Of a DNA stretch of 9,554 nt, positions 1-8,357 are shown piece by piece. The first letter of the stretch is position 1; every line of letters begins with the position of its first letter. Origin of the DNA: Kiritimatiellia bacterium (GTDB lineage: Bacteria; Verrucomicrobiota; Kiritimatiellia; RFP12; UBA1067); assembly GCA_024405255.1 (NCBI GenBank), contig JAKSOY010000171.1:1-9554 (forward strand), given 5' to 3'. The translations under genes were made by a program, and so were the position numbers. Under the pieces are notes generated by a model that was given only the letters and a program-made list of their open reading frames with translations, ran no database searches and was not told where the DNA came from.

Positions 1-2
1 AT

Positions 3-3000
3 ATGAAAAAGGCAGTGTTGGCGTTGTCTTTTGGATTCGTGTGTTCGCTCTTTGCGGGTACACCGACTTTGCGTGTGATGCCGCTGGGCGATTCGATCAC
101 GCATGGTACGCCTGTGGCGGGCGGCTACCGTTTGCCTCTCTATCAGATGCTCACGAATGCCCACTATCGCGTGGACATGGTGGGCAATGAAACGACGAAT
201 CCCGCCGACGCGCTGAAGCCCGAGATTCAGCATGAAGGGCATAGCGGCTGGGTGATTTCCAATGCCTCGAACGGTCTTTATGAAAAGATCGACGGTTGGT
301 TGAACGCGATCGAGGATCCGGATGTCGTGCTCATCCACATCGGCACGAACGATTCCGGCGCGAGCGATTTCGCGAATCGCATCGACAAGCTCGATGCCCT
401 CGTCACGCGCATCGTCGAGAAGCGGCCGTACGCGCACATTGTCGTTTCCACGCTCATGAAGCGTAACAACGACGGCAGCCTCAATCGCTACAATGCGATC
501 ACGAGCCAGTTCAACCCCTTTGTCCAGCCGCTCGTCGAACGCCACCAACAGGCCGGCCATCGCGTCCATTTCCTCGACATGCACGCGCTCCTCGATCTTG
601 ACATCGACCCGGCGTCGCTCAACAAGACGAATGCCGACTTCTCGGACGGACTTCATCCGAACGCGGCCGGCTATGCGAAGATGGCGGCCGGCTGGTATGG
701 TGTGATCACGCAGCTTTTTCAGCCGAACGGCGACGCGAATCCCCCGGTCCTCGCCCGTGCCGAGAATCTGGAGGAGAATCCCCGGCAATTGAAGGTCGTC
801 TTCTCGAAGCCCGTTGCGGCGGCGAGCGTGGAGACGGCGGCGAACTGGCGTCTCTCGGGGACGTCTTCGCCTATGGTGACCGCGGCCGTTCTGTCGGACG
901 ACTGCCACTTCGTGACCTTGACGTTCGACACGCCGATTGTGCCCGGCAACCATACGATTACCCTCACTTCGGTCAGCGACCTCACGGAACCGGTTCATAC
1001 GAGTACGAACCTTTCCCTCGATTTCAACGTGTTCATGTGGGGACATGAAACGAACGTGCCTGAAGAGGCGTGGCGCGACTATCAGCTCGTCTATGCGGCC
1101 GATCTGCCCACGACGGGTACGCTTGCAACGCCGGCCGATCTCCAGGCGTTCTACAAGGTCGACAATTCGGACCGCTGTTCGGCATTCGACCGTGTGGCCT
1201 ACTACATGGAAATCCGCGAAACGGGCGGTACGCCGCAGTGGGTGTGGGTGTCGATGGACGCCTGGACGGATGATGTGAAGAAAATCGGCGTGCCGTACCA
1301 TGCCGCGAACTTCAACTGGAAGTGCGCCGTGAACAGCCTCAGCGTGTGGAGCAACGTGGCGGATGTGCAGACGGGTACGGGCCACGCGGGTTGCATCGAG
1401 TTCTGGCCCTACAACTACAGCGAACCGCCTACGAGCGGCTATACGACGACGTCCAATGCCTTTGACTACGACGACAAGATGGGTACGGACGGCGCCTTTG
1501 GTTCGATGCAGGTCCATGACCTGACGTCGAAGAAGACGATTTTCGCCTTCAACCATTTCCATGACCCGAAGGCCAATACCTGCATCGGCATCGGCACTTG
1601 TCCGACGGCGAACCGTCCCGACTGGACGCATGAGAACAACGGTGCGAAGCTTGATGTGCGCCGCCTCAAGGTGTTCGTGCGCCCGGTGCGCGATACGACG
1701 CCGCCGGTTCCGGGTTCTGCGAAGATCGGTTCGGCCGGTACGCAGCTGTTCCTCGACTTCAACGAACCGATTGACGAAAGGACGCTGGCGAGCGAGGCGT
1801 TCTCGCTGGGCGTTGAAAAGGCGTCGGTGCGTCTTCTTGACGACCAGAAAACCGTCTGTGTGACGCTTGCGTCCGCACTCAATCCTGCGGGCGGCGATAC
1901 GATTACGGTTTCAGGCGTACGCGATCTCTCGGGGAATGCCTGTGCGCCCACGCAGATGGCCACGGTGCCGTACGGCATCCCGGCGGATGTCACAGCCCGC
2001 GTAGCGGCGGCGCAGCTGGAGGGTTATGTACTCGTCTATGCGACGGATTTCCCGGCCACGGGCAACTTCGTGAACGGCGATTATCCCTATTGGTATGATC
2101 AGTCGTCCGCCACCGGCGCGATCGATCGTGTGGCGTACTACATGGAACTCGATCCCTACGGCAACATACCCACCTATTGCTTCACCTCCTTCGATGCGCC
2201 CACGCAGTACCGGCGCGCGCTCGGCGTTCCGCTCGCGGCGAATAGCATCGCGATGCAGCAGAAGGTGTCCAACGCCTATGTGGCCTCGAATGTTTCGGGG
2301 TGTAATCTCGGCAACATCCCGGACGGCTGTTCGATTGAGTTCTGGAGCACCTCGTACGGAAAGGAAAATAGTCCGAAGCTCATCAACGGAACGGATGCGA
2401 ACTACGATGTGGGCGACCGTTTCACGCAGAATCCGGATGTGGCCGGTCACGGATCGATGCAGGTGAACTATTGGCAGGGCGGCCTTACGCTCTGGTCGAT
2501 CACGAACATGGGAACGGACAACCAGTCGATCGGCCTCGGCTTCGGCAACAGCAGCATTTCGGGCCATACGGATGCGAAGGACTGGACGTTCGGTGCGAAC
2601 GGCGGCGATTACTGGCGCCGTCGCCTGTTCGTGTTCGTGCGGCCGAAGGTGGAACGGGCGCCGAACGCTACACAGGAACAGCGTGCCGAACAGTTCAAGA
2701 CCGAAATCGCGAACGTGATCGGGTCCGATGCCGTGGAAGGGTACCGCGTTGTTGCGGCGGCCAATACGATGCCGGATAAAGTCTATTTGAGCGACGCGAA
2801 TTGGGCGGCGCAGAATTTCTACACGGTCGATCTCCGCGACACGGTGAAGCACGGGTCCTTCGACCGCGTGGCGTACTTCATCCAGTTGCAGGCACCGGGC
2901 GATACGGCGCCGCGCTATGTGTGGACGGCAATGGACGCCTTTACGCCGAACGCGAAGTGCGTGGGCGTGCCGTTTGGCGGCTACTACTTCAAGCGTCCGG

Positions 3001-5360
3001 TCACGAACCTCGACGTCATTTCGAACGATCCGGGCGTTGATAATGGGACCGGCCTTTCGACGGGCACGATCGAGTTCTGGGCCTCGAACTATGCCCAGGG
3101 CACGGTGAGCAACTGGAACGGTTCCGCAACGCTCTTCGACTGGGACGACAAGGACTACACGACGGCGGTCGGTCACGGGTCGATGCAGGTGCACAACATC
3201 AATGCGGACCATCCGCATGTCATCTGGTCGCTCAGCCGGTTCAACAACGGCAACCAGCCGGGTTTCGGCATCGGCACGAATCCCAAACCGTCGAACAACG
3301 ATCTCGACTGGACCTTCACGGGTACAGGCGGCACGTTGCAGAACGTGCGCGTAGTGGCGCTTATCAGGGACCGTGAAGCGAACCTCAAGTCGCATATCGA
3401 GAATCTTGCGGGTTCGGGCGTGTTGGACGGTTTCGAGCTCATGTGGTCCATCGGGAAAGTACCCGACAAGTCGTATGTGGCCGACAACAACGCGGCCTGG
3501 CTGCGGGAAAACCTTTACGAGGTCGACAACACGGGCCGCTATCCGAAGGGGTCCATTGCGCGCGTGGCCTACTTCATGGAAGTGCAGTATTCCGATTCGG
3601 CCCGTGATTCGGGGCCGCGCTATGTGCTTGCCGTGATCGATCCGTTCTCGCCGAAGGCGCACGAACTGGGCATCCCGATCGGCGGCTACGCGTATCAGAC
3701 GGGCGTGGGGAACATGGACGTCTACTCGAACGATCCGAACATCACGCCGGTTCACGGTTCTTCGACGGGGTGCGTGGAGTTCTGGGCGTCGAACTATGCG
3801 GCTACCAACTCTTCAAATCCCTGGGGCGGTTCGGGGTCGTCCTTCGACTGGAACGATTCCGGCTTCAGCACGGGTACGAACGGACATGGTTCCATGCAGC
3901 TCCACAACTGGGGGAAGGGCGAGGTGCTCTTTGCGTTCAACCGTTTCAACAAGGGTAATGAAGTCGGGTTGGGCGTCGGTAAGAACCTCTACATCACCTC
4001 GACGGCCGATATCGACTACACGCACACGCCAAATGCGACAAAGTACAAGATTTCGCGTTTCTGCTGTTTCGTACTGCCGCGTGCGACGTGCGATTTGGCG
4101 TCGCGTCCGGTACCGTCGGCGTCGCGCGCTGTGGCTGCGCTGGACCGCGACCAGGTGGCGATTCGCTTCAATCGGGCGCTCGTGACGACGGCGCTCGCGA
4201 ATGCCGAGTTCACGATCGACGGCGGGGCGCAGGTGACGGGAGTGCGTCCTTACGACAACCAGTGGGTGATCTTGACGGTCACGGGTCTTGCGGCCGGGCG
4301 CACATACGCGATTTCCTATTCGGGCGTGGAGGGAGCCGATGGCGGTTCGACGCCCGGTACGGTGAATGTCGTCGTGCCTGCGGCGGCCGACGTCGCGACC
4401 CCGGCCTACCTCGCCGATGTCCCCGAAGCGGCCAATTACCGGCTGGCCTACAGGATCGATCTCCCCACGACGCGTGCGGGAGTGTGGACGGATACGCCGT
4501 ATTTCGTCGACGAAGAGTTCTTCCGCGGCGTGCCGTTCGACCGGGTGGCGTATTCGCTTGAACTCGTTTCGGGCGGCGTCTCGAAATGGGTGTGGACGTC
4601 AATGGACGCATTTACGCCGTTGATGCGGAATCTGCCGTTGCCGACTGCCGATCGTGGTGCGATGTTCCAGCAGAAGATCGCGAATCTGAACGTACGGGCG
4701 TCCTCGAACGCGGGCGTGTTGGTGAAGGAAGACGGCATCCAAACGGGCAATATCGAATTCTGGCCCTCGAACTATTCAGTCGGCAAGACCCTCAACCTTG
4801 GCGGCGACGACGCGCTCTTCGACTGGGACGATACGGGCGGGTCGACGGGAACCGGCTACGGCTCGATGCAGGTGCACAACTACGGTGCGGGCGAAACGCT
4901 CTTTGCCATCAACAGCTTCGGTTCGAATTCGAGCGACAAGCTGTGCGTGGGCATTGGCAATTATCCGAATCCGAGTTCGTCGTTCGGGCGTGACTGGACG
5001 CATGCCTACAACGCCGCCGACTTCACGTTGCGGCGTCTCTCGGTCTACGTACGTGAAACGGCCCAGCCGCTCGCGGGCGTGAACGGTCCGGCGCTTTTCA
5101 ACGGCCCGGTTGATACGGTCTGTCATTTCGGCGAACCATTCGCGCTCGCTGTGGCGGTCGGTGGCGCAACGCGCTTCCAGTGGTTCCGCAACGGCGTTGC
5201 GATTCCCGGCGCCGTACAGGCGGCCTATCAGGTCGAAGAGGCGAAGAAGGACGACGCGGGCGCCTACACCGTCATCGCCTATAACAAGACCGGTTCGGTT
5301 CAAAGCGCTTCGGCAACCGTTCGTGTCATTCTTCCTGCTACGATCATCCTTGTGCGCTAA
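3..5360 (+). CDS. Secreted multidomain SGNH/GDSL esterase (CE3-like) with five repeated modules
   Basis: Predicted secreted acyl/acetyl esterase of 1785 residues. Residues 1-19 are a signal peptide: two Lys, a hydrophobic core and a cleavage site near SLFAG. The catalytic SGNH domain spans about 22-240. Block I is GDSITHG (nucleophile Ser31), block II is GHSGW (Gly82), block III is GTND (Asn116) and block V is DGLHPN (Asp215, His218), so the whole catalytic set is present. The 'MPLGDSITHG' and 'HEGHSGW' wording resembles carbohydrate esterase family 3 acetylxylan esterases; that assignment is from family knowledge. Big_5/SbsA-like beta domains lie near 246-343, 564-660 and 1365-1460. Five copies of a ~205-220 residue module lie at 359-561, 673-881, 912-1123, 1141-1360 and 1478-1684. 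An Ig-like domain (WFRNGVAIPGA, DAGAYTV) covers about 1690-1780. No sorting signal or C-terminal membrane anchor is seen. CE3 enzymes are usually a few hundred residues, so most of this chain is probably binding or spacer. ATG at 3 is chosen because it directly precedes the signal peptide; any RBS lies off the window. Confidence 0.9.
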   Translation: MKKAVLALSFGFVCSLFAGTPTLRVMPLGDSITHGTPVAGGYRLPLYQMLTNAHYRVDMVGNETTNPADALKPEIQHEGHSGWVISNASNGLYEKIDGWLNAIEDPDVVLIHIGTNDSGASDFANRIDKLDALVTRIVEKRPYAHIVVSTLMKRNNDGSLNRYNAITSQFNPFVQPLVERHQQAGHRVHFLDMHALLDLDIDPASLNKTNADFSDGLHPNAAGYAKMAAGWYGVITQLFQPNGDANPPVLARAENLEENPRQLKVVFSKPVAAASVETAANWRLSGTSSPMVTAAVLSDDCHFVTLTFDTPIVPGNHTITLTSVSDLTEPVHTSTNLSLDFNVFMWGHETNVPEEAWRDYQLVYAADLPTTGTLATPADLQAFYKVDNSDRCSAFDRVAYYMEIRETGGTPQWVWVSMDAWTDDVKKIGVPYHAANFNWKCAVNSLSVWSNVADVQTGTGHAGCIEFWPYNYSEPPTSGYTTTSNAFDYDDKMGTDGAFGSMQVHDLTSKKTIFAFNHFHDPKANTCIGIGTCPTANRPDWTHENNGAKLDVRRLKVFVRPVRDTTPPVPGSAKIGSAGTQLFLDFNEPIDERTLASEAFSLGVEKASVRLLDDQKTVCVTLASALNPAGGDTITVSGVRDLSGNACAPTQMATVPYGIPADVTARVAAAQLEGYVLVYATDFPATGNFVNGDYPYWYDQSSATGAIDRVAYYMELDPYGNIPTYCFTSFDAPTQYRRALGVPLAANSIAMQQKVSNAYVASNVSGCNLGNIPDGCSIEFWSTSYGKENSPKLINGTDANYDVGDRFTQNPDVAGHGSMQVNYWQGGLTLWSITNMGTDNQSIGLGFGNSSISGHTDAKDWTFGANGGDYWRRRLFVFVRPKVERAPNATQEQRAEQFKTEIANVIGSDAVEGYRVVAAANTMPDKVYLSDANWAAQNFYTVDLRDTVKHGSFDRVAYFIQLQAPGDTAPRYVWTAMDAFTPNAKCVGVPFGGYYFKRPVTNLDVISNDPGVDNGTGLSTGTIEFWASNYAQGTVSNWNGSATLFDWDDKDYTTAVGHGSMQVHNINADHPHVIWSLSRFNNGNQPGFGIGTNPKPSNNDLDWTFTGTGGTLQNVRVVALIRDREANLKSHIENLAGSGVLDGFELMWSIGKVPDKSYVADNNAAWLRENLYEVDNTGRYPKGSIARVAYFMEVQYSDSARDSGPRYVLAVIDPFSPKAHELGIPIGGYAYQTGVGNMDVYSNDPNITPVHGSSTGCVEFWASNYAATNSSNPWGGSGSSFDWNDSGFSTGTNGHGSMQLHNWGKGEVLFAFNRFNKGNEVGLGVGKNLYITSTADIDYTHTPNATKYKISRFCCFVLPRATCDLASRPVPSASRAVAALDRDQVAIRFNRALVTTALANAEFTIDGGAQVTGVRPYDNQWVILTVTGLAAGRTYAISYSGVEGADGGSTPGTVNVVVPAAADVATPAYLADVPEAANYRLAYRIDLPTTRAGVWTDTPYFVDEEFFRGVPFDRVAYSLELVSGGVSKWVWTSMDAFTPLMRNLPLPTADRGAMFQQKIANLNVRASSNAGVLVKEDGIQTGNIEFWPSNYSVGKTLNLGGDDALFDWDDTGGSTGTGYGSMQVHNYGAGETLFAINSFGSNSSDKLCVGIGNYPNPSSSFGRDWTHAYNAADFTLRRLSVYVRETAQPLAGVNGPALFNGPVDTVCHFGEPFALAVAVGGATRFQWFRNGVAIPGAVQAAYQVEEAKKDDAGAYTVIAYNKTGSVQSASATVRVILPATIILVR
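1077..1685 (+). repeat. Module copy 1 (residues 359-561) of the esterase
   Basis: First of five homologous protein modules. It shows the family landmarks in order: YQLVYAADLP, FDRVAYYMEI, WVWVSMDAWTDD, IGVP, IEFWPYNY, FDYDD, GSMQVHD, IGIG, DWTH and a closing VFVRP strand. The pattern of short hydrophobic strands with Trp, Tyr and Asp/Asn-rich turns suggests an all-beta fold, possibly sugar-binding, but that is inference. It sits between the first and second Big_5-like domains. I cannot name a characterised domain family for it. Confidence 0.8.
2019..2645 (+). repeat. Module copy 2 (residues 673-881), the most diverged
   Basis: Second module copy. It keeps YVLVYATDFP, IDRVAYYMEL, GVP, IEFW, GHGSMQV, DWTF and VFVRP. 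Several landmark residues have changed: the usual VWxSMDAFT is CFTSFDAPT, the SNY after IEFW is TSY, the FDWDD block is YDVGD, and the VHN after GSMQ is VNY. The frame is intact with no stops, so this is divergence rather than decay. It may have a different ligand from copies 1, 3 and 5. Confidence 0.75.
2736..3371 (+). repeat. Module copy 3 (residues 912-1123)
   Basis: Third module copy with the full landmark set: FDRVAYFIQL, YVWTAMDAFTP, VGVPFGGYYF, NLDVISNDP, IEFWASNY, FDWDDKD, GHGSMQVHN, FGIGTNP and DWTF. It is preceded by a short predicted helix (residues about 892-910) rather than by a Big_5-like domain. It shares GGY and SNDP with copy 4, which suggests that copies 3 and 4 are the closest pair. 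Confidence 0.8.
3423..4082 (+). repeat. Module copy 4 (residues 1141-1360)
   Basis: Fourth module copy: IARVAYFMEV, YVLAVIDPFSP in place of VWxSMDAFTP, LGIPIGGYAY, NMDVYSNDP, VEFWASNY, FDWNDSG, GHGSMQLHN, GLGVG and DYTH. It is preceded by a helix-like linker (about 1124-1138) resembling the one before copy 3. It is followed by the third Big_5-like domain. Confidence 0.8.
4434..5054 (+). repeat. Module copy 5 (residues 1478-1684)
   Basis: Fifth module copy: YRLAYRIDLPTT, FDRVAYSLEL, WVWTSMDAFTP, NLNV, IEFWPSNY, FDWDDTG, YGSMQVHN, VGIGNYPNP, DWTH and VYVRE. It resembles copy 1 (YQLVYAADLPTT, IEFWPYNY) more than the central copies. It leads directly into the terminal Ig-like domain. Confidence 0.8.
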
Positions 5361-5410
5361 AGTGATTGTCTGCGCGCGTGCAGGGAGAGGAAATTTTGTT
5401 CGAAAGGGGC

Positions 5411-5440
5411 TTGGCGGGAGCCTGACCAGTGTGTTAAAAT
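5411..5440 (+). promoter_or_regulatory. Likely sigma70-type promoter of the beta-galactosidase gene
   Basis: TTGGCG at 5411-5416 can serve as the -35 box. TAAAAT at 5435-5440 is a good -10 box after an 18-nt spacer. TGT directly upstream (5432-5434) gives an extended -10. The -10 box is flanked by GTGT (5431-5434) and ACAC (5441-5444), a small dyad. I see no strong terminator between the two genes, so read-through from the esterase gene is also possible. Confidence 0.55.
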
Positions 5441-5464
5441 ACACCGTTTTACGCATGATCAAAT

Positions 5465-5470
5465 AAAGGA
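5465..5470 (+). promoter_or_regulatory. Shine-Dalgarno site of the beta-galactosidase gene
   Basis: AAAGGA ends 7 nt before the ATG at 5478. It supports that start, which also begins directly with a signal peptide. Confidence 0.7.
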
Positions 5471-5477
5471 ACAGTAG

Positions 5478-8270
5478 ATGAGAATCAATTGGTGGATGGC
5501 ATGCTGCGTTGTTGCGTGCACACTGGGAACCGGGACGGTACTCGGCCTTGAGCCGTGGCGCGACCCGTTGGTGAATTCGATCAACCGGCTGCCGGCGCGT
5601 GCGATTGCCGTGCCGTGTGAAAATGCCGAACGGGCACTCGCCATTGCGAAGGGTGCGGAGCGGACGACGTCGAAGTGGTTTTCGCTGCTCGACGGCACAT
5701 GGGACTTCCAGTGGAAGCGCGAGCCGTCCGCCGCGTGGGAGAAGTCGGGCAAGATCACGGTGCCGGGTTGCTGGCAGCTGCAGGGCGACTACGATCCGGC
5801 GCTCTACGTGTGCGCGGGCTATCCGATCGCGTTCAGCAAAACGGGCGACCCGATGGGCGAACCGAAGAAGCATTACACCTCCACGCGCTTCCGCAATCCG
5901 GTGGGCCTCTATTCGCGTACCTTCACGGTACCTGCCGCGTGGAAGGGTCGTTCGACGACGATTCACTTCGGTGGCGTTTCGAGTGCGATGTATGTGCGCG
6001 TGAACGGGCGTGAAGTCGGCTACAGCGAAGACAGCCGTCTGCCGGCCGAATTCGACCTCACGCCGTACTTGAAGGAGGGTGACAACCGTCTTGAAGTCGA
6101 AGTGTACAAGCACTCCGACGGCACGTTCTACGAAGACCAGGACTTCTGGCGCCTCTCGGGCATCTTCCGTAGCGTGTGGCTCGTTTCCGAGGCGAAGGAA
6201 GCTTCCCGCGACGTGATCGTGGAGACGACGCTCTCGGACGATCGCAAGAACGGTCGCCTCGTCGTGCGCGACGAGAACGGCGCGACGCTTTTCACCAAGA
6301 CCTATCCGAACGTGAAGCTCTGGAGCTGCGAGACGCCGAACCTCTATCATGAGGTGTTCGAAGTCGGTGGCGGCGACTGGCGTGCCGTGCAGGTGGGTTT
6401 CCGCGAGGTGAAGATCAAGAACAGCGTCATCTATTTGAACGGCAAGCGGATGATCTTCCGCGGAACGGACCGTCACGAGATGATGCCCGAGGCCGGCTAT
6501 GCGGTGACGCCTGCGTCGATGAAGCGCGATCTCGAGCTCTTCCGCAAGTTCAACATCAACGCCGTGCGTACGAGCCACTACCCGAACGATCCGCTCTGGT
6601 ACGAGCTCTGCGACCGCGAGGGCATCTATGTGGTCTGCGAGGCGAACCTCGAGTGCCAGGGATCGGGTTACAACGAGAATTCGCTCTCGCGCAACCCGCT
6701 CTTCCGCAACACCCACGTCGAGCGTGGCGTGAACATGATCAAGACGTTCCGCAACCATCCGTCGATCGTCATCTGGTCGATGGGCAACGAGTGCTATTGG
6801 GGCGACAACTTCATTGCCGAGTATAAGGCGATGAAGCGCCTTGACGCGACGCGTCCGGTCCAGTACGAGTGCGCGGGCAACAATCAGTGGACCGATATCC
6901 GCTGCCCGATGTACATGCGTCCGCAGGGGTGCGAGAAGTATGTGTCGCAGTCGCCGACGAAGCCGTTCGTGCTGTGCGAATACACGCATGCGATGGGTAA
7001 CTCGAACGGTGGTATCCAGAAGTATTGGGATCTCGTGTGGAAGTATCCGTCGATGCAGGGCGGCTTCATCTGGGATTTCGTAGACCAGGCCCTGTGGAAG
7101 ACGGACAAGCGTGGCAAGTGGCTCGCCTACGGCGGCGACTTCGGCGATCAGCCGAATAGCGACAACTTCAACTGCAACGGCATCTTCGATGCGACGCGCA
7201 CGCCCCATCCGGGTGCGTTCGAAGTCAAGCACGCCTACCAGCCGATTCGCGTGACGGCGTTCGATTGGACGCGCGGCCTGGCGGCGGTCCACAATACCTA
7301 CAGCTTCCTCGACCTCACGGGCGTGACGGGCAAGTGGACGGCCGATAAGGATGGTGCTGTCGTGGCGACGGGTGTCCTGGACCTCTCGAACTTCGCGGCC
7401 GATACGAAGCGCGAACTCAAAGCCGCCGTTCCGGCTACGGCCGATGCGGTGTGCTTCTCCTTCTCGCGCGGGAACGAGATCATCGCCTGGGACCAGTTCA
7501 CGCGTCCTTTCACGCCGAAGGCGGCGGGTGAGACCGTGGGTGCGGCGCAGAACCGCTTCCGTCTCAACTTCTGGCGTGCGCCGATCGACAACGACCGCGG
7601 CTGGCGGATGCAGAAGAAGTGCGAGGTCTGGAAGAAGGCCACCGACACGCAGAAGCTTCCGGCGGGCTGTACGAGCGATCTCAAGGTGTCGAAGCTGAAA
7701 GAGGGCGGTACGCTGGTGGACTGGACCTTCTCGTTCCCCACGAATCTCTGCCCGATTCCGCGCGTGGGCCTCACGTTCACCGTCCCGGCGAGCTACACCA
7801 ATGCGACCTGGTACGGGTTGGGACCGTGGGAGAACTACTCCGACCGCGCCACGGGCGCATTGCTCGGCGTCCATTCCGCTTCGGTAGGACTCGTCACGGG
7901 CCTTGCCGATGCGAAGATCGGTACGATCGACTATCCGTGCTTCCGTCTGAATCCCGACAACTACGCCGAGCCGGGCGAACAGGGGTATCGTACGGGCTGC
8001 CGCTGGCTGGAGCTCTCGGACGGCGCGAAGAAGGGGCTGCGCGTGACGGCGCTCAACCGTCCGTTCGGCTTCAACGCCTGGCCCTATTCGCAGGCGAAGC
8101 TCGAGAAGGCGAAGCACCAGTTCGATCTGACCAAGGACGGCGAAATCACCGTCAACATCGATGCCGTGCAGATCGGCGTGGGCGGCGACGACAGCTGGGG
8201 CTCGATGCCGCACGACGAGTTCTGTCCGAAGGCCGGTACCTACCGCCTCGTGTTCGTCCTGAACGAGTGA
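5478..8270 (+). CDS. lacZ: Secreted GH2 beta-galactosidase, long LacZ type
   Basis: Glycoside hydrolase family 2 beta-galactosidase of 930 residues, expected to release terminal beta-D-galactose by a retaining mechanism. The first ~23 residues are a signal peptide (hydrophobic stretch ending near TVLG). A lipobox-like VVAC ending at Cys14 leaves a lipoprotein possible. The mature part opens with PWRDPLVNSINRLPAR, as in LacZ. The sugar-binding jelly-roll covers about 65-235 (YEDQDFWRLSGIFR). A shortened Ig-like domain covers about 240-310, and the TIM barrel about 315-600. The acid/base is Glu438 (IWSMGNE) and the nucleophile is Glu501 (LCEYTHAMGNS). The LacZ His357 and His391 equivalents are present (His333 in DRHE, His367 in SHYPN). 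The C-terminal Bgal_small_N-type domain covers about 685-930 and carries GGDDSWG. E. coli LacZ has 1023 residues; most of the difference lies in the Ig-like and linker domains. Oddity: the ETHG metal motif reads ECQG here, so Gln394 replaces the Mg-binding His418 of E. coli. Its location and its neighbour suggest extracytoplasmic glycan breakdown rather than lactose uptake. Confidence 0.93.
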   Translation: MRINWWMACCVVACTLGTGTVLGLEPWRDPLVNSINRLPARAIAVPCENAERALAIAKGAERTTSKWFSLLDGTWDFQWKREPSAAWEKSGKITVPGCWQLQGDYDPALYVCAGYPIAFSKTGDPMGEPKKHYTSTRFRNPVGLYSRTFTVPAAWKGRSTTIHFGGVSSAMYVRVNGREVGYSEDSRLPAEFDLTPYLKEGDNRLEVEVYKHSDGTFYEDQDFWRLSGIFRSVWLVSEAKEASRDVIVETTLSDDRKNGRLVVRDENGATLFTKTYPNVKLWSCETPNLYHEVFEVGGGDWRAVQVGFREVKIKNSVIYLNGKRMIFRGTDRHEMMPEAGYAVTPASMKRDLELFRKFNINAVRTSHYPNDPLWYELCDREGIYVVCEANLECQGSGYNENSLSRNPLFRNTHVERGVNMIKTFRNHPSIVIWSMGNECYWGDNFIAEYKAMKRLDATRPVQYECAGNNQWTDIRCPMYMRPQGCEKYVSQSPTKPFVLCEYTHAMGNSNGGIQKYWDLVWKYPSMQGGFIWDFVDQALWKTDKRGKWLAYGGDFGDQPNSDNFNCNGIFDATRTPHPGAFEVKHAYQPIRVTAFDWTRGLAAVHNTYSFLDLTGVTGKWTADKDGAVVATGVLDLSNFAADTKRELKAAVPATADAVCFSFSRGNEIIAWDQFTRPFTPKAAGETVGAAQNRFRLNFWRAPIDNDRGWRMQKKCEVWKKATDTQKLPAGCTSDLKVSKLKEGGTLVDWTFSFPTNLCPIPRVGLTFTVPASYTNATWYGLGPWENYSDRATGALLGVHSASVGLVTGLADAKIGTIDYPCFRLNPDNYAEPGEQGYRTGCRWLELSDGAKKGLRVTALNRPFGFNAWPYSQAKLEKAKHQFDLTKDGEITVNIDAVQIGVGGDDSWGSMPHDEFCPKAGTYRLVFVLNE

Positions 8271-8283
8271 TCTCTCGCGTCAC

Positions 8284-8329
8284 ATCAGGCACCAGCCGGG
8301 TGGAACACCACCACGGCGGTGCCGCTGAT
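8284..8329 (+). other. Large imperfect stem-loop just behind lacZ
   Basis: Thirteen bases after the lacZ stop the sequence folds into four stacked helices: 8284-8288 with 8325-8329, 8289-8293 with 8318-8322, 8295-8298 with 8314-8317, and 8299-8303 with 8308-8312. They are separated by small bulges and closed by an AACA tetraloop, for 19 pairs in all. It has no T-tract, so it is not itself a rho-independent terminator. It may protect the 3' end of the mRNA or be part of a small structured RNA ending at the terminator downstream. Confidence 0.55.
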
Positions 8330-8357
8330 GGAGCACGGGAAAACAGTTCCAAGGAAT

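Noticed and set aside
1911..3755. Minus-strand open frame of 614 codons inside the esterase gene
   Set aside because: It is an antisense shadow of the repeated modules, with Arg/Val/His-rich sequence and no recognisable motif.
5408..5422. Possible terminator hairpin (GGCT...AGCC) behind the esterase gene
   Set aside because: The stem is only 4 bp, there is no T-tract, and it overlaps the better-supported lacZ promoter.
4776..8213. Very long minus-strand open frame (1145 codons) opposite the end of the esterase gene and lacZ
   Set aside because: It runs across the intergenic gap and mirrors two well-supported genes. Its protein is Arg/His/Ala-rich with no domain, signal or start site, as expected when codon bias removes stops from the opposite strand.
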